A stretch of 64,000 nucleotides of DNA from Ruminococcus flavefaciens (GCA_002371825.1 DFHF01000028.1:1-64000); one strand, 5' to 3'. Positions 40,890 to 50,218 are shown, counted from the stretch's first letter. Translations and numbers: made by a program. Notes: generated from the sequence alone by a model not told the origin.

Positions 40890-42191
40890 ATGGTAAAGAT
40901 CAACAGCGTTGTTCCCGGCTCACCATCGGATAAAGCCGGAGTACGCAGTGAAGATATACTGGTCAGTATAAACGGCCACAGCGTCAAGGACGTGCTTGAC
41001 TATATGTACTATGCAGCTGAAACTGATGTAACGCTGCTCCTTGTCCGTCACGGAGAGGAAATGACCGTTAGTATAAGCAAAGACGAGTACGATGACCTGG
41101 GGCTGGAATTCGAGACCTTCCTTATGGACAGCAAACAGTCATGCAGCAATAAGTGCGTGTTCTGCTTTATAGATCAGATGCCTCCGGGAATGAGAGAAAC
41201 GCTCTATTTCAAGGACGATGATGCAAGACTGTCATTTTTGCAGGGAAACTATGTTACCCTTACAAATATGAGCCAGTCTGATATCGACCGTATAATAAAG
41301 ATGAAGCTCAATATCAACGTATCTGTGCATACTACCAACCCGGAGCTCAGGGTCAAAATGATGCACAATCGTTTTGCCGGGGAGAAGCTAAAATATATCT
41401 GGCAGCTTGCTCAGAACGGGATCAAGCTCAATTGTCAGGTGGTGTGCTGTCCCGGACTTAACGACGGCGACGAGCTGAGACGTACTCTCAGTGACCTGGG
41501 AAGCCTTATGCCGAATATTTCCAGCATGGCTGTTGTTCCTGTAGGAGTTACAAAATTCCGCCAGGGACTGTATCCGCTTACCGGATTTACTCCTGAGGGC
41601 GCCGGTGAGACGATAGATATTATCGAGAGCTATCAGCGTGAGTTTCTTGAAAAATTCGGCACGAGAACGGTATTTCCCTCCGATGAGTTCTACCTTATCG
41701 CCGGGAGAGATATCCCGCCGGCTGAGGTTTATGAGGACTATCCCCAATATGAGAACGGTGTAGGTATGCTCCGCTCTCTTATGGATGAGTTCTATCAGGC
41801 ATTGGATATGGCCGAATGGGAGGGCGGAGACCGCCATGTGACTATTGCCACAGGATATTCTCCCTACGGAGTCATTTCCTCTCTTGCAAAGCTTGCAGAG
41901 GAAAGATTCCCTCAGCTCCGATGCGATGTATACTGCATACGCAATGACTTTTTCGGGGATACTATCACCGTTACCGGACTTATAACTGCCCAGGACCTTA
42001 TTGCACAGCTTAAGGATAAAGAGCTCGGCACAGAGCTGCTGCTTTCCTCAGCTATGGTCAGAAGGGATTCCGATGTGTTCCTTGACGATATGACCATAGG
42101 TGACGTTGAGCGTGAGCTGGGAGTTGAGGTGGTTACAACTAACAGCGACGGTTTTGAGCTGCTTGATGCGATAATGGGCATAAAATACTGA
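40890..42191 (+). CDS. DUF512 protein with PDZ and radical SAM domains
   Basis: This 433-residue protein has a PDZ-like N-terminus (NSVVPGSPSDKAGVRSEDIL) and a radical SAM cluster motif CxxxCxxC (Cys85, Cys89, Cys92 in CSNKCVFC). The DUF512 C-terminal part includes MAVVPVGVTKFR, FPSDEFYLIAGRDIP and ATGYSPYGVISSLAKL. The architecture and length match the clostridial DUF512/YtgP-like family usually found next to der. It presumably binds a 4Fe-4S cluster; the reaction is unknown. The ATG at 40890 has GGAG 8 bases upstream, while an earlier in-frame ATG lies inside the terminator hairpin. Confidence 0.9.
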   Translation: MVKINSVVPGSPSDKAGVRSEDILVSINGHSVKDVLDYMYYAAETDVTLLLVRHGEEMTVSISKDEYDDLGLEFETFLMDSKQSCSNKCVFCFIDQMPPGMRETLYFKDDDARLSFLQGNYVTLTNMSQSDIDRIIKMKLNINVSVHTTNPELRVKMMHNRFAGEKLKYIWQLAQNGIKLNCQVVCCPGLNDGDELRRTLSDLGSLMPNISSMAVVPVGVTKFRQGLYPLTGFTPEGAGETIDIIESYQREFLEKFGTRTVFPSDEFYLIAGRDIPPAEVYEDYPQYENGVGMLRSLMDEFYQALDMAEWEGGDRHVTIATGYSPYGVISSLAKLAEERFPQLRCDVYCIRNDFFGDTITVTGLITAQDLIAQLKDKELGTELLLSSAMVRRDSDVFLDDMTIGDVERELGVEVVTTNSDGFELLDAIMGIKY

Positions 42192-42252
42192 TGCGGGAGG
42201 ATCTCCCGTTTTACAAAGCAATAAGCAAATATATGAAAGGAGAGTGGGAACA

Positions 42253-43581
42253 ATGTCAATACCGATAGTTGCAGTCGTAGGAAGACCTAATGTAGGTAAA
42301 TCTACACTTTTCAACAAGCTCATCGGACAGCGTCTTTCCATAGTTGAGGATACTCCCGGAGTAACCCGTGACCGTATCTACTCAAAGTGCGAATGGCGGG
42401 GCAAGGAATTCATGGTAGTGGATACAGGTGGTATCGAGCCTGACAGTGATGATGTGATCCTTTCACAGATGAGAAGACAGTCCGAGCTTGCTATAGAGAA
42501 GGCAGATGTTATCGTATTCGTAACGGATATCCGCTGCGGAGTCACATCCGATGACTATACTGTGGCACAGATGCTTCTGAAGAGCGGAAAACCCATTGTG
42601 CTGGCTGTAAACAAGTGTGATACACTTGGCGAGCCTCCCATGGAGATATATGAGTTCTATAATCTCGGACTCGGAGACCCTTATCCTATATCCTCAGTAC
42701 ACGGCCACGGTACAGGAGATATGCTTGATAAGATATATGAGTACCTTCCCGAAGCAAAGGAAGAGGAATACGAGGATGACTATATCAAGGTAGCGGTAAT
42801 AGGCAAGCCTAATGCCGGAAAGTCCTCGCTCATAAACAAGATAGCCGGTGAGGAGAGAGTTATCGTATCCGATATTGCCGGTACTACCAGAGATTCAACG
42901 GATACTGTGATTGAGAATGATTACGGTAAGTTTGTGTTTATAGATACAGCAGGTATCCGCAAGAAGTCTAAGGTGACTGAAAAAATCGAGCATTACAGCG
43001 TCCTGAGAGCCTATATGGCAGTGGACAGGGCAGATGTATGCGTTATCATGCTTGATGCCTCAGAGGGCTTTACAGAGCAGGATTCAAAGGTCGCAGGATA
43101 TGCTCATGAGCAGGGAAAAGCCTGTGTAGTAGCTGTCAACAAGTGGGACCTTATTGAAAAAGACGACAAGACAATGCAGGAGTTCAGGACAAAGCTTGAA
43201 AACGATTTCAGCTTTATGTCCTATGTACCCTTTGTCTTCATCTCAGCCAAAACAGGACAGCGCATAAATAAGCTCTATGAGCTCATAAAATATACCTATG
43301 AGCAGAACAGCATGAGAATATCCACAGGTATGCTCAACGATGTTCTTGCATATGCTACAACAAGAGTGCAGCCGCCGTCTGACAAGGGCAGGAGACTGAA
43401 GATATACTACATGACTCAGCCCTCTACAAAGCCGCCGACATTCGTGACATTTGTCAACAGGGCAGACCTCTTCCACTTCTCCTACAGGAGATATATTGAA
43501 AATCAGATACGCTCCACATTCGGCCTTGAGGGAACACCGGTAAGGTTCATAGTGCGTGAGCGGGGAGGAAATGATAAATAA
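42253..43581 (+). CDS. der: Ribosome assembly GTPase Der (EngA)
   Basis: This 442-residue protein has two tandem GTPase domains. The first has GRPNVGKST, DTGG and NKCD; the second has GKPNAGKSS, DTAG and NKWD. A KH-like C-terminal domain follows (PPSDKGRRLKIYYMTQPSTKPPTFVTFVNR). It is essential for 50S subunit assembly. The ATG at 42253 follows AAGGAG. Its stop overlaps the plsY start by one base. Confidence 0.96.
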   Translation: MSIPIVAVVGRPNVGKSTLFNKLIGQRLSIVEDTPGVTRDRIYSKCEWRGKEFMVVDTGGIEPDSDDVILSQMRRQSELAIEKADVIVFVTDIRCGVTSDDYTVAQMLLKSGKPIVLAVNKCDTLGEPPMEIYEFYNLGLGDPYPISSVHGHGTGDMLDKIYEYLPEAKEEEYEDDYIKVAVIGKPNAGKSSLINKIAGEERVIVSDIAGTTRDSTDTVIENDYGKFVFIDTAGIRKKSKVTEKIEHYSVLRAYMAVDRADVCVIMLDASEGFTEQDSKVAGYAHEQGKACVVAVNKWDLIEKDDKTMQEFRTKLENDFSFMSYVPFVFISAKTGQRINKLYELIKYTYEQNSMRISTGMLNDVLAYATTRVQPPSDKGRRLKIYYMTQPSTKPPTFVTFVNRADLFHFSYRRYIENQIRSTFGLEGTPVRFIVRERGGNDK

Positions 43582-44264
43582 TGAAAATATTACTGGCGCT
43601 TATATTTGCTGCCGCAGCAGGATATTTCCTTGGCAGCCTGAATTTTTCAATTATCTCAGTGAAGATGATGAAGGGGAAGGATATCCGGACTATGGGCAGC
43701 CATAATGCAGGCCTGACGAATACGCTCAGGTGTGCAGGAAAGGACTGTGCCCTCGTTACCCTTGCAGGCGACCTTCTCAAGGGCATAATAGCAGTAGCTC
43801 TTTCAAGGGGATTCTGTCATCTTATCGGAGCCGGACTTTCTCCCGGAAACGATACCCACTACATAGGCTATATAGCCGGAATATGTGCGATAATCGGCCA
43901 TGTTTTCCCGATATATTACGGATTCAAGGGCGGAAAGGGAGTACTTGTAGGAGTATCTACATTCCTCATAGTGGACTTCAAGGTGTTCATAGCACTTCTT
44001 GCAATATTTGTGGTGATACTTGCACTTTCCAAGTATGTATCACTTGCCTCAATAATAGGAGCGGGATACTGTCCCATAGCGACACTTCTCATGTCATGGA
44101 TAGTATCAGAGAACGGCTTTGGCCGCAGCTTCCTGTATATGGTGCTGTCGCTGCCGATGGCAGGAATAGTAATATGGATGCATCGTTCAAATATCGAAAG
44201 ACTTATGAACGGCACCGAGAATAAATTCACATTCAAGACCATAGACATAACAAAAGAAAACTGA
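43581..44264 (+). CDS. plsY: Acyl-phosphate:glycerol-3-phosphate acyltransferase
   Basis: This 227-residue membrane enzyme has about five helices. PlsY motifs are GSLNFSIISVKMMKGKDIRTMGSHNAGLTNTLR (the S-x-N-x-G-x-TN region), GHVFPIYYGFKGGKGV and MHRSNIERLMNGTENK. It transfers an acyl chain from acyl-phosphate to glycerol-3-phosphate, the first step of phospholipid synthesis. It is coupled to der upstream; gpsA, which makes its substrate, follows 14 bases later. Confidence 0.95.
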   Translation: MKILLALIFAAAAGYFLGSLNFSIISVKMMKGKDIRTMGSHNAGLTNTLRCAGKDCALVTLAGDLLKGIIAVALSRGFCHLIGAGLSPGNDTHYIGYIAGICAIIGHVFPIYYGFKGGKGVLVGVSTFLIVDFKVFIALLAIFVVILALSKYVSLASIIGAGYCPIATLLMSWIVSENGFGRSFLYMVLSLPMAGIVIWMHRSNIERLMNGTENKFTFKTIDITKEN

Positions 44265-44278
44265 GAGGAGAGTATATC

Positions 44279-45271
44279 ATGGCAAAGATAGTTATACTTG
44301 GTTCAGGAGGATTCGGACTTAGCCTTGCAATAATGGCCGAGCACTGCGGAGGTCATGATGTAACGGTCTGGTCAAAGTTCCAGTCTGAAATAGACGAGAT
44401 ACGCTCACATGGAGAGCATATCCATAAGCTGCCGGGAGTACCGGTTTCGGAGAGCATAGCCATGACCAGCGATATATCCTGCGTAAAGGGCTGTGATATG
44501 CTCATATTCGGAATACCCTCATCCTTTGTTAGAGATGTTGCAAGAGAGGCTGCTCCGTATATCGATGATAATATGGTCGTAGTAAATACGGGAAAAGGCC
44601 TTGAAGAGGGCAGTCTGAAAACACTCAGCGAGGTAATAAGCGAAGAGGTCAAGACCGATAAGCTGGTAGTTCTTTCCGGACCGTCACACGCTGAAGAGGT
44701 TGCAAGATGCATACCTACAACAGTTGTTGCAGCATCCGTTAATCACGAAGCTGCGGAGTATGTACAGAAGCAGTTCTGCAACAGTTATATGAGGATATAT
44801 CTCAATGACGATGTAAAGGGCTGTGAGATCGGCGGAGCCCTCAAGAACATCATAGCACTCTGCGTAGGTGTATGCGACGGACTTGGTTATGGTGACAATA
44901 CAAAGGCTGCACTTATGACAAGAGGTATCCACGAGATAGCTCGTCTCGGAAAGGCCGCCGGAGCCGATGAAAGGACATTCAGCGGACTTACAGGTATAGG
45001 AGACCTTATCGTGACCTGCACAAGTATGCACAGCCGCAACCGCCGTGCAGGAATACTCATCGGACAGGGAGTTTCTCCCCAGGAGGCTGTTGAGAGAGTA
45101 GGTACAGTTGAGGGTTACTTCTGCTGCAAGGCCGCATATGATCTTGCACAGAGACTGGGAGTCGAAATGCCCATAACAGAACAGCTCAACGAGGTGCTCT
45201 TCAACGGAGGAGATGTCCGTGCAGCACTAACAAATCTTATGAATCGTCCTCTTAACTACGAAGAGGTATGA
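44279..45271 (+). CDS. gpsA: NAD(P)-dependent glycerol-3-phosphate dehydrogenase
   Basis: This 330-residue enzyme has the Rossmann motif ILGSGGFGLSLAIMA. The catalytic-domain landmarks are GKGLEEGSLKTLSE, LSGPSHAEEVARCIPT, GGALKNIIALCVGVCDGLGYGDN, the GLTGIGDLIVTCTS block, and SRNRRAGILIGQG. It makes sn-glycerol-3-phosphate from dihydroxyacetone phosphate for lipid synthesis. The operon is der-plsY-gpsA, with the asparagine synthetase homologue next. Confidence 0.96.
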   Translation: MAKIVILGSGGFGLSLAIMAEHCGGHDVTVWSKFQSEIDEIRSHGEHIHKLPGVPVSESIAMTSDISCVKGCDMLIFGIPSSFVRDVAREAAPYIDDNMVVVNTGKGLEEGSLKTLSEVISEEVKTDKLVVLSGPSHAEEVARCIPTTVVAASVNHEAAEYVQKQFCNSYMRIYLNDDVKGCEIGGALKNIIALCVGVCDGLGYGDNTKAALMTRGIHEIARLGKAAGADERTFSGLTGIGDLIVTCTSMHSRNRRAGILIGQGVSPQEAVERVGTVEGYFCCKAAYDLAQRLGVEMPITEQLNEVLFNGGDVRAALTNLMNRPLNYEEV

Positions 45272-45294
45272 TATAGACGAAAGGAGAAAGACCA

Positions 45295-46833
45295 ATGGCA
45301 GAGATACGAGAGTACAGAGGCCATATACGCAACTGGAAGGCTCTTTGCAGTGAGCTTGGCATAGACAGCACTCTTCCCCGTGAGATCAGGGAAAAGACCA
45401 TACTTGAAAAAGGATTCGATAAGTGGGGCCGCGATATTGCTGACCATTTATACGGAATGTTTGCATTCTCACTCTGGAATGAAGCTGACAATGAGCTTTT
45501 CTGTGTGAGAGACCAGTTCGGAACAAAGCCTTTTTACTACTATCAGACAGCTGACGGCAGACTTCTATGCGGCACAATGATACGGGACATCATGGCACAG
45601 GACGGATTCGTAAAGGAGCTCAACAGGGATATGCTCCAGATATACCTTACTCTCACATATGTGGCAGGAGAGGATACATTCTTCAAGGGAGTAAAGAAGC
45701 TCATGCCCGGACACTGGCTCAGCTTCAGGGACGGAAAGCTTGAGATACACCGTTATTGGAAGCCGGAGTTTGCTCCTGACCGCACAAAGTCTCTGTATGA
45801 GTATGCGGATGAGATCCACAGCACTCTTACTCACATAATGACAGAGGTCAAGGAGGACGGCGAGATAGCTGAGTCCTTCCTTTCAGGCGGAGTTGATTCC
45901 TCATATGTACTGGCCATGAGCGATGCAAAGAGAGCTGATTCCTGCGGATATGACGAGGAGCGCTTCGACGAATCAAGAGTTGCAGCAAAGACAGCAGAGC
46001 TTCTTGGGGTTGAGCACTCTGTAGCAAATATCCAGCCAAAGGAATATTTTGATATAGTACCTTATGTAATGTACAATATGGAGCAGCCGCTTGGAGATGC
46101 ATCTGCAATAGTATTCACTCTTGGATGCCTTGCAACTGCTGAGCACACAAAGCTCTGTTATTCGGGAGAGGGCGCAGATGAGTTCTTCGGCGGATACAAT
46201 ATGTACCGCAATGCAGAGCGCTACGGTGAGAACCTCAAGACCTTCTATGTTGGAAATACCAATATCATGAAGGAAGAGGAGAAGCAGCGTATCCTCAGGC
46301 ATTATGATCCTTCAGTTCTTCCCATTGATCTTGTGAAGTACATCTATGACGAGACAGAGGGACTTGATCCGCTCACAAAAATGTCTGACGTTGATATACA
46401 GATCTGGCTTGAGGGCGATATCTACCTCAATGTTGACAAGATGAGTACAGCTGCCGGACTGGAGATCAGAATGCCTCTGACAGACCTCAGGATCTTCGAT
46501 ATTGCTTCAAGGATGCCATCAGAGTATAAGGTAAACGAGGAGCAGAACAAGGTAGCATTCAGAACAGCTGCTGCGAAGGTACTTCCTGAGGAGATAGCCT
46601 TCCGCAAGAAGCTTGGATTCATAGTTCCCATAAGGATATGGCTTGCAGATGAGAGATACAATGCTGATGTAAGGGAGAAATTCCACAGTGACATGGCAGC
46701 AGAGTTCTTTGATCTTGATGAGATAAATGCCATATACGATGAATACGTTGGCGGAAACTCCGATAACTGGCGTAAGATCTGGACTATATATACATTCCTT
46801 GTATGGTATGAGGAATATTTTGTGAAGAGATAA
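45295..46833 (+). CDS. Asparagine synthetase homologue lacking the N-terminal glutaminase nucleophile segment
   Basis: This 512-residue protein begins directly in the middle of the usual class II glutamine amidotransferase domain (REYRGHIRNWKALCSELG, WGRDIADHLYGMFAFSLWNE, VRDQFGTKPFYYYQ). It lacks the roughly 75 residues that normally precede this, including the N-terminal Cys of MCGxxG that hydrolyses glutamine. The synthetase domain looks complete: the ATP loop SGGVDSS (197-203), YSGEGADEFFGGYNMY, and MSTAAGLEIRMPLTD. It could use free ammonia, or a partner glutaminase, or another substrate. It has an AAAGGAGAA ribosome site 23 bases after gpsA, and there is no room for a longer reading frame. 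Confidence 0.85.
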   Translation: MAEIREYRGHIRNWKALCSELGIDSTLPREIREKTILEKGFDKWGRDIADHLYGMFAFSLWNEADNELFCVRDQFGTKPFYYYQTADGRLLCGTMIRDIMAQDGFVKELNRDMLQIYLTLTYVAGEDTFFKGVKKLMPGHWLSFRDGKLEIHRYWKPEFAPDRTKSLYEYADEIHSTLTHIMTEVKEDGEIAESFLSGGVDSSYVLAMSDAKRADSCGYDEERFDESRVAAKTAELLGVEHSVANIQPKEYFDIVPYVMYNMEQPLGDASAIVFTLGCLATAEHTKLCYSGEGADEFFGGYNMYRNAERYGENLKTFYVGNTNIMKEEEKQRILRHYDPSVLPIDLVKYIYDETEGLDPLTKMSDVDIQIWLEGDIYLNVDKMSTAAGLEIRMPLTDLRIFDIASRMPSEYKVNEEQNKVAFRTAAAKVLPEEIAFRKKLGFIVPIRIWLADERYNADVREKFHSDMAAEFFDLDEINAIYDEYVGGNSDNWRKIWTIYTFLVWYEEYFVKR

Positions 46834-46871
46834 AAAACAGCGCTTGAACAGAAAATGTTCAAGCGCTTTTC
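46833..46871. terminator. Bidirectional terminator
   Basis: AGCGCTTGAACA pairs perfectly with TGTTCAAGCGCT, flanked by A-run and T-run, between converging genes. Confidence 0.9.
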
Positions 46872-48563
46872 TCATTTAATATCCTTTATATAGTCTTTTA
46901 TCTCTTCAGCGAGGTTCTTGATATAGTCTTTATCCAGAACGTCATTGAAGCCTGCTTTTTCAAGGGCTGAGCGGAACTGGTAGTCCTTGTCGTTGCAGGA
47001 TATCTTAGCGATATTCTCATATTTTCTGACAGCCTCATCGGGGTCATAAAGTCCGTCCTCCCAGACCTGAAAAGCGGCGAGAGCGGAGACTCCGTAGCCG
47101 ATATAATATCCCGGACATTCAAAGACATGGTTGATCTCATATAATTTTAAGGGCTGATGACTTCCGACGATATCCTCCCAGCATTTCAGAACGTCCTCAG
47201 GAGTATAGGTATCCTTATTTTTGACAACATTGTACTCAAATTCGCCGATAAGGAAACCTGTAATAGCGGCATAGGTCAGTTCATAGAGGATGTTGAGCCG
47301 TTCTTCTTCGCCGGCCTCGCCATAGATATCATCATAGAAACGGGAGAAGAGCAATTCAAGTCCCTGGGACTGAGTCTCAGCGATATCCACATTGTTAGTG
47401 GATAGGTAGCTGGGGATAGTATCGTATGTAGAGGCATAGTAGTGACCGAACTCATGTACGGATGCAGAGAGCGCACCGTTTTCAGGATTGATATAGATAA
47501 AAGCCTTTTTGCTTGCAGGCAGGTACTCCATAAAGGAAACATTATAGCAGTTCTCGCCCTCTGCGATATAATACAGCTTTTCATCTATCAGTCCATTGAT
47601 GGCATTGGAGATATCATCAGACAGCTGCGGAGCGTATTTGCGTATCAAAGGCAAAGGATCGCTGTCATCGGGAATATCCATATCCATGACCTTCTTATAT
47701 TCGTCCACCCAGGCAAGCATGATCTTGGTGAGGACGGGCAGCATACTTTCACGGATCGTTTTGGAAAGCTCAGTTATCTCTTCGCCAGTGTAGTCACGGT
47801 AGTACTCATCGTAGAAGGTCTCAGCGTCATAATCAGAGAGGATATCGAGATAAATCTCAGCACAGCGCAGCTGTTCCTCCTTGCTGAGTTCATCATTGAA
47901 ACTGAGGCTGTGGTACTCATCCAGAAGAGAATCATTCTCGGCGAAATCAACACGGGATCTTATCTCATGGAGTGCGAGTGCAGTATCGGGATCATCGATA
48001 TTCTCGTCGAATTCGTCCTCATCATCGCCGGAATAGAGATCCTCAAAGAGGTCACCGTATTCATCGCTGTGCCAGCCGATGCCGAAAGCAAAGTCCAGGA
48101 GTGAGGCAGCGATCTGAACATCCTCGTCAGAATCATCGTACTCATCTTCCAGCTGAGAATTATTCCAGTCCAGATAATGAGCGACCATTTTTTTAGCGGA
48201 GATCTCATAGAGCATATCGAAGTCATCCAGCAGGAGGCCGATATCTTCTTCGATGGCCTTATCGTTTCCGGACTCATCGAGATGATCGAACATGGCTGAG
48301 ATATGACTGCGGAGTTCCTTCAGGTTTTCCGAGTTCTTGACTTCTGCCACATCCAGATATTCCTCAGGAATATCGTCAGGAAGCTCGAATCCGGAAGTTT
48401 CTTCCGAAGAATCCTCAGCAGTTTCAGACTGAGAGCTTTCTTCAGAGGAAGAAGCGGAGCGGCCGTCCGCAGAGGAGCTGTTTTCAGAGCTCATTGAACA
48501 TGAGCAGAGAGCAGCGGCCATAGAGCAGGCAGTAAGAAAAGCGGTAATTCTGTATTTGATCAT
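46872..48563 (-). CDS. Lipoprotein with gluzincin-type HExxH metallopeptidase motif (M3-like)
   Basis: This 563-residue protein has a lipoprotein-like signal (ACSMAAALCSCS), then a long Ser/Glu/Asp-rich stretch and a helical domain. The zinc motif is VHEFGHYYAS, with a candidate third ligand Glu about 20 residues on in DIAETQSQGLELLF. This pattern (HEFGH...AET.S...E) resembles M3 oligopeptidases but with an unrelated, very acidic N-terminal half. It is last in the riboflavin transcript, 10 bases after the HAD gene, with an AAGGAG ribosome site. Substrate unknown; probably acts outside the membrane. Confidence 0.78.
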   Translation of the reverse strand: MIKYRITAFLTACSMAAALCSCSMSSENSSSADGRSASSSEESSQSETAEDSSEETSGFELPDDIPEEYLDVAEVKNSENLKELRSHISAMFDHLDESGNDKAIEEDIGLLLDDFDMLYEISAKKMVAHYLDWNNSQLEDEYDDSDEDVQIAASLLDFAFGIGWHSDEYGDLFEDLYSGDDEDEFDENIDDPDTALALHEIRSRVDFAENDSLLDEYHSLSFNDELSKEEQLRCAEIYLDILSDYDAETFYDEYYRDYTGEEITELSKTIRESMLPVLTKIMLAWVDEYKKVMDMDIPDDSDPLPLIRKYAPQLSDDISNAINGLIDEKLYYIAEGENCYNVSFMEYLPASKKAFIYINPENGALSASVHEFGHYYASTYDTIPSYLSTNNVDIAETQSQGLELLFSRFYDDIYGEAGEEERLNILYELTYAAITGFLIGEFEYNVVKNKDTYTPEDVLKCWEDIVGSHQPLKLYEINHVFECPGYYIGYGVSALAAFQVWEDGLYDPDEAVRKYENIAKISCNDKDYQFRSALEKAGFNDVLDKDYIKNLAEEIKDYIKDIK

Positions 48564-48573
48564 GTGCAGCTCC

Positions 48574-49230
48574 TTATTCAAGCAATTTTTTTACAGCAGA
48601 GGGGATATCTGATATGCTGTTTACAACAGCAGATGCAGCAGACAGCTCATCGGGCTTGCCGTAGCCGTAAGCGCAGCCTATAGAGAGCAGATCGTTCTTA
48701 ACAGCTGTTTCAATGTCGTGGAATCTGTCTCCGACGACCAGGAATGTTCCTGAGAACTGCGGAGCGAATCTGCGGAAAATCTCATATTTAGGGATAAAAT
48801 CAAATTCCTCACAGCAGAAAAATCTGTCGAAGAAGCGGTCAAGGCGGAAGACTCTGCGGTGACGCTCCATATAATGCACACGGCAGTTGCTGAGGAAAAT
48901 AAGAGTATGCCCGGAGCTTTTCAGTTCTGAGAGCATCTCCTCAGCACCGATGTAGAGAGCGCCTTCACCGTTTTCCACACGCTGAGCCATATTTTCCCCC
49001 AGACGTCTTCTTGCTTCTTCACGGACAGAGATATCCAGTTCCGGATGAAACTGTCCCCACATATCTGTTGAATTGAAACCCAGCCAGCGGCTGATCTCAT
49101 CATCGGAATAGGTACGGTGAGTGATATATCCGCTGTCGGAGAGCCATTTCATAGTGTCCCGGAAAGCCGGGGCATAGGTCAGCATAGAATTATGGATAGT
49201 GCCGTCGTAGTCGAAGATTATATTCGCCAT
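48574..49230 (-). CDS. HAD-superfamily hydrolase, candidate riboflavin-pathway phosphatase
   Basis: This is a 218-residue HAD phosphatase. Motif I is FDYDGTIHNS (nucleophile Asp), motif II LIFLSNCR, motif III lysine FIPKYEIFRRF, and motif IV VVGDRFHDIETA. A four-helix cap lies between motifs I and II. Its ATG overlaps the ribH stop by one base, so translation is coupled to lumazine synthase. The riboflavin pathway needs a phosphatase acting on 5-amino-6-(5-phosphoribitylamino)uracil between the RibD product and RibH, and HAD enzymes do this in other bacteria. That role is an inference from position. Confidence 0.85.
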   Translation of the reverse strand: MANIIFDYDGTIHNSMLTYAPAFRDTMKWLSDSGYITHRTYSDDEISRWLGFNSTDMWGQFHPELDISVREEARRRLGENMAQRVENGEGALYIGAEEMLSELKSSGHTLIFLSNCRVHYMERHRRVFRLDRFFDRFFCCEEFDFIPKYEIFRRFAPQFSGTFLVVGDRFHDIETAVKNDLLSIGCAYGYGKPDELSAASAVVNSISDIPSAVKKLLE

Positions 49231-49697
49231 CAGTCCTCGATCTCACGGATAAGGTTTATCATCTCGATAGCGCCTTCAGCACACTCGCTGCCCTTGTTTC
49301 CGGCCTTAGAGCCTGCACGTTCGATAGCCTGCTCGATATTCTCAGTAGTGATAACACCGAACATAACAGGGATATCGCTTTGGAGAGAGACCTGAGCAAT
49401 GCCCTTTGCAGCCTCATTGCAGACCAGGTCGTAGTGGGATGTGCTTCCACGGATGATAGCGCCGAGGCAGATAACAGCGTCATACTTGCCGGACTTTGCC
49501 ATTTTTGAAGCTATGAGCGGTATCTCGAATGCACCGGGCACCCATGCGATGTCGATAGAGTCCTCGTTGACATCGTGACGCTTGAGGGTATCCACAGCGC
49601 CGCCAAGAAGCTTTGATGTGATGAATTCATTGAAACGGGCAACAACAATGCCGATGCGGACGTCTTTAGCGATAAGGTTTCCTTCATAAGTTTTCAT
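49230..49697 (-). CDS. ribH: 6,7-dimethyl-8-ribityllumazine synthase
   Basis: This 155-residue protein has the standard lumazine synthase sequence: VARFNEFITSKLLGGAVDTLKRH, WVPGAFEIPLIASKMA, AVICLGAIIRGSTSHYDLVC and GVITTENIEQAIERAG. It joins the ribitylaminouracil with dihydroxybutanone phosphate; sixty copies form a capsid-like shell in most bacteria. Good ribosome site (AAAGGAG). Confidence 0.97.
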   Translation of the reverse strand: MKTYEGNLIAKDVRIGIVVARFNEFITSKLLGGAVDTLKRHDVNEDSIDIAWVPGAFEIPLIASKMAKSGKYDAVICLGAIIRGSTSHYDLVCNEAAKGIAQVSLQSDIPVMFGVITTENIEQAIERAGSKAGNKGSECAEGAIEMINLIREIED

Positions 49698-49715
49698 AAT
49701 AATACTCCTTTAAAA

Positions 49716-50207
49716 TTATTTATCGTCATCCTGGTCGATAAGGGGATTGGTAAAGCCGTATTTCGGGTACCAGTCTGCCAGAAGCTTGACGGTTTTGATA
49801 TTCTTTATATTGAAGCGGTAGGTACGCTTCTGGTTATTGGGATAGAGCTCAAGACTTTTGCCTTTATACTGGTATTTCACAAATTCTGCCGGTATAAGAT
49901 TTTTGAATCCGAAAGCGAAGGTACAGAATCCCTTTTCCGTAATAATGGAACTGGTACTTGTTGGAAGTGCGATCACCATACAGATCATCAGCAGCAGCCA
50001 GAAAGGCTTGAAAGTGTCATTTGCTCTGGTAAAGCTGAATATGAATACACCTACGATCAGCAGATCTATTATCATAGATGAAAGCGAGAAAACAGGGGAT
50101 GCATTCTTATTTTTTTTCAGAAAAATCGCCCATAAGATATCATTTATGACGGAAACTGCGAGCATTAGTGCGGCAAGCACAGTAAATATCAATTCGTAAG
50201 TATTCAT
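49716..50207 (-). CDS. Membrane protein with PH-like tail, unknown function
   Basis: This 163-residue protein has three hydrophobic helices (LIFTVLAALMLAVSVIND, FSLSSMIIDLLIVGVFIFSF, FWLLLMICMVIALPTS). A cytoplasmic strand-rich region (GFCTFAFGFKNLIPAEFVKYQYKGKSLELYP ... YRFNIKNIKTVKLL) follows and resembles bacterial PH domains. I do not recognise a characterised family. It lies inside the rib operon between ribBA and ribH, 11 bases after ribBA, with a GAGGTGAT ribosome site. It may have nothing to do with riboflavin or could take part in its handling. Confidence 0.7.
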   Translation of the reverse strand: MNTYELIFTVLAALMLAVSVINDILWAIFLKKNKNASPVFSLSSMIIDLLIVGVFIFSFTRANDTFKPFWLLLMICMVIALPTSTSSIITEKGFCTFAFGFKNLIPAEFVKYQYKGKSLELYPNNQKRTYRFNIKNIKTVKLLADWYPKYGFTNPLIDQDDDK

Positions 50208-50218
50208 AGTGTATCACC

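Noticed and set aside
47442..48104. Plus-strand open frame (220 codons) opposite the HExxH lipoprotein
   Set aside because: Antisense shadow of an acidic gene rich in Glu/Asp codons; no ribosome site, no family resemblance.
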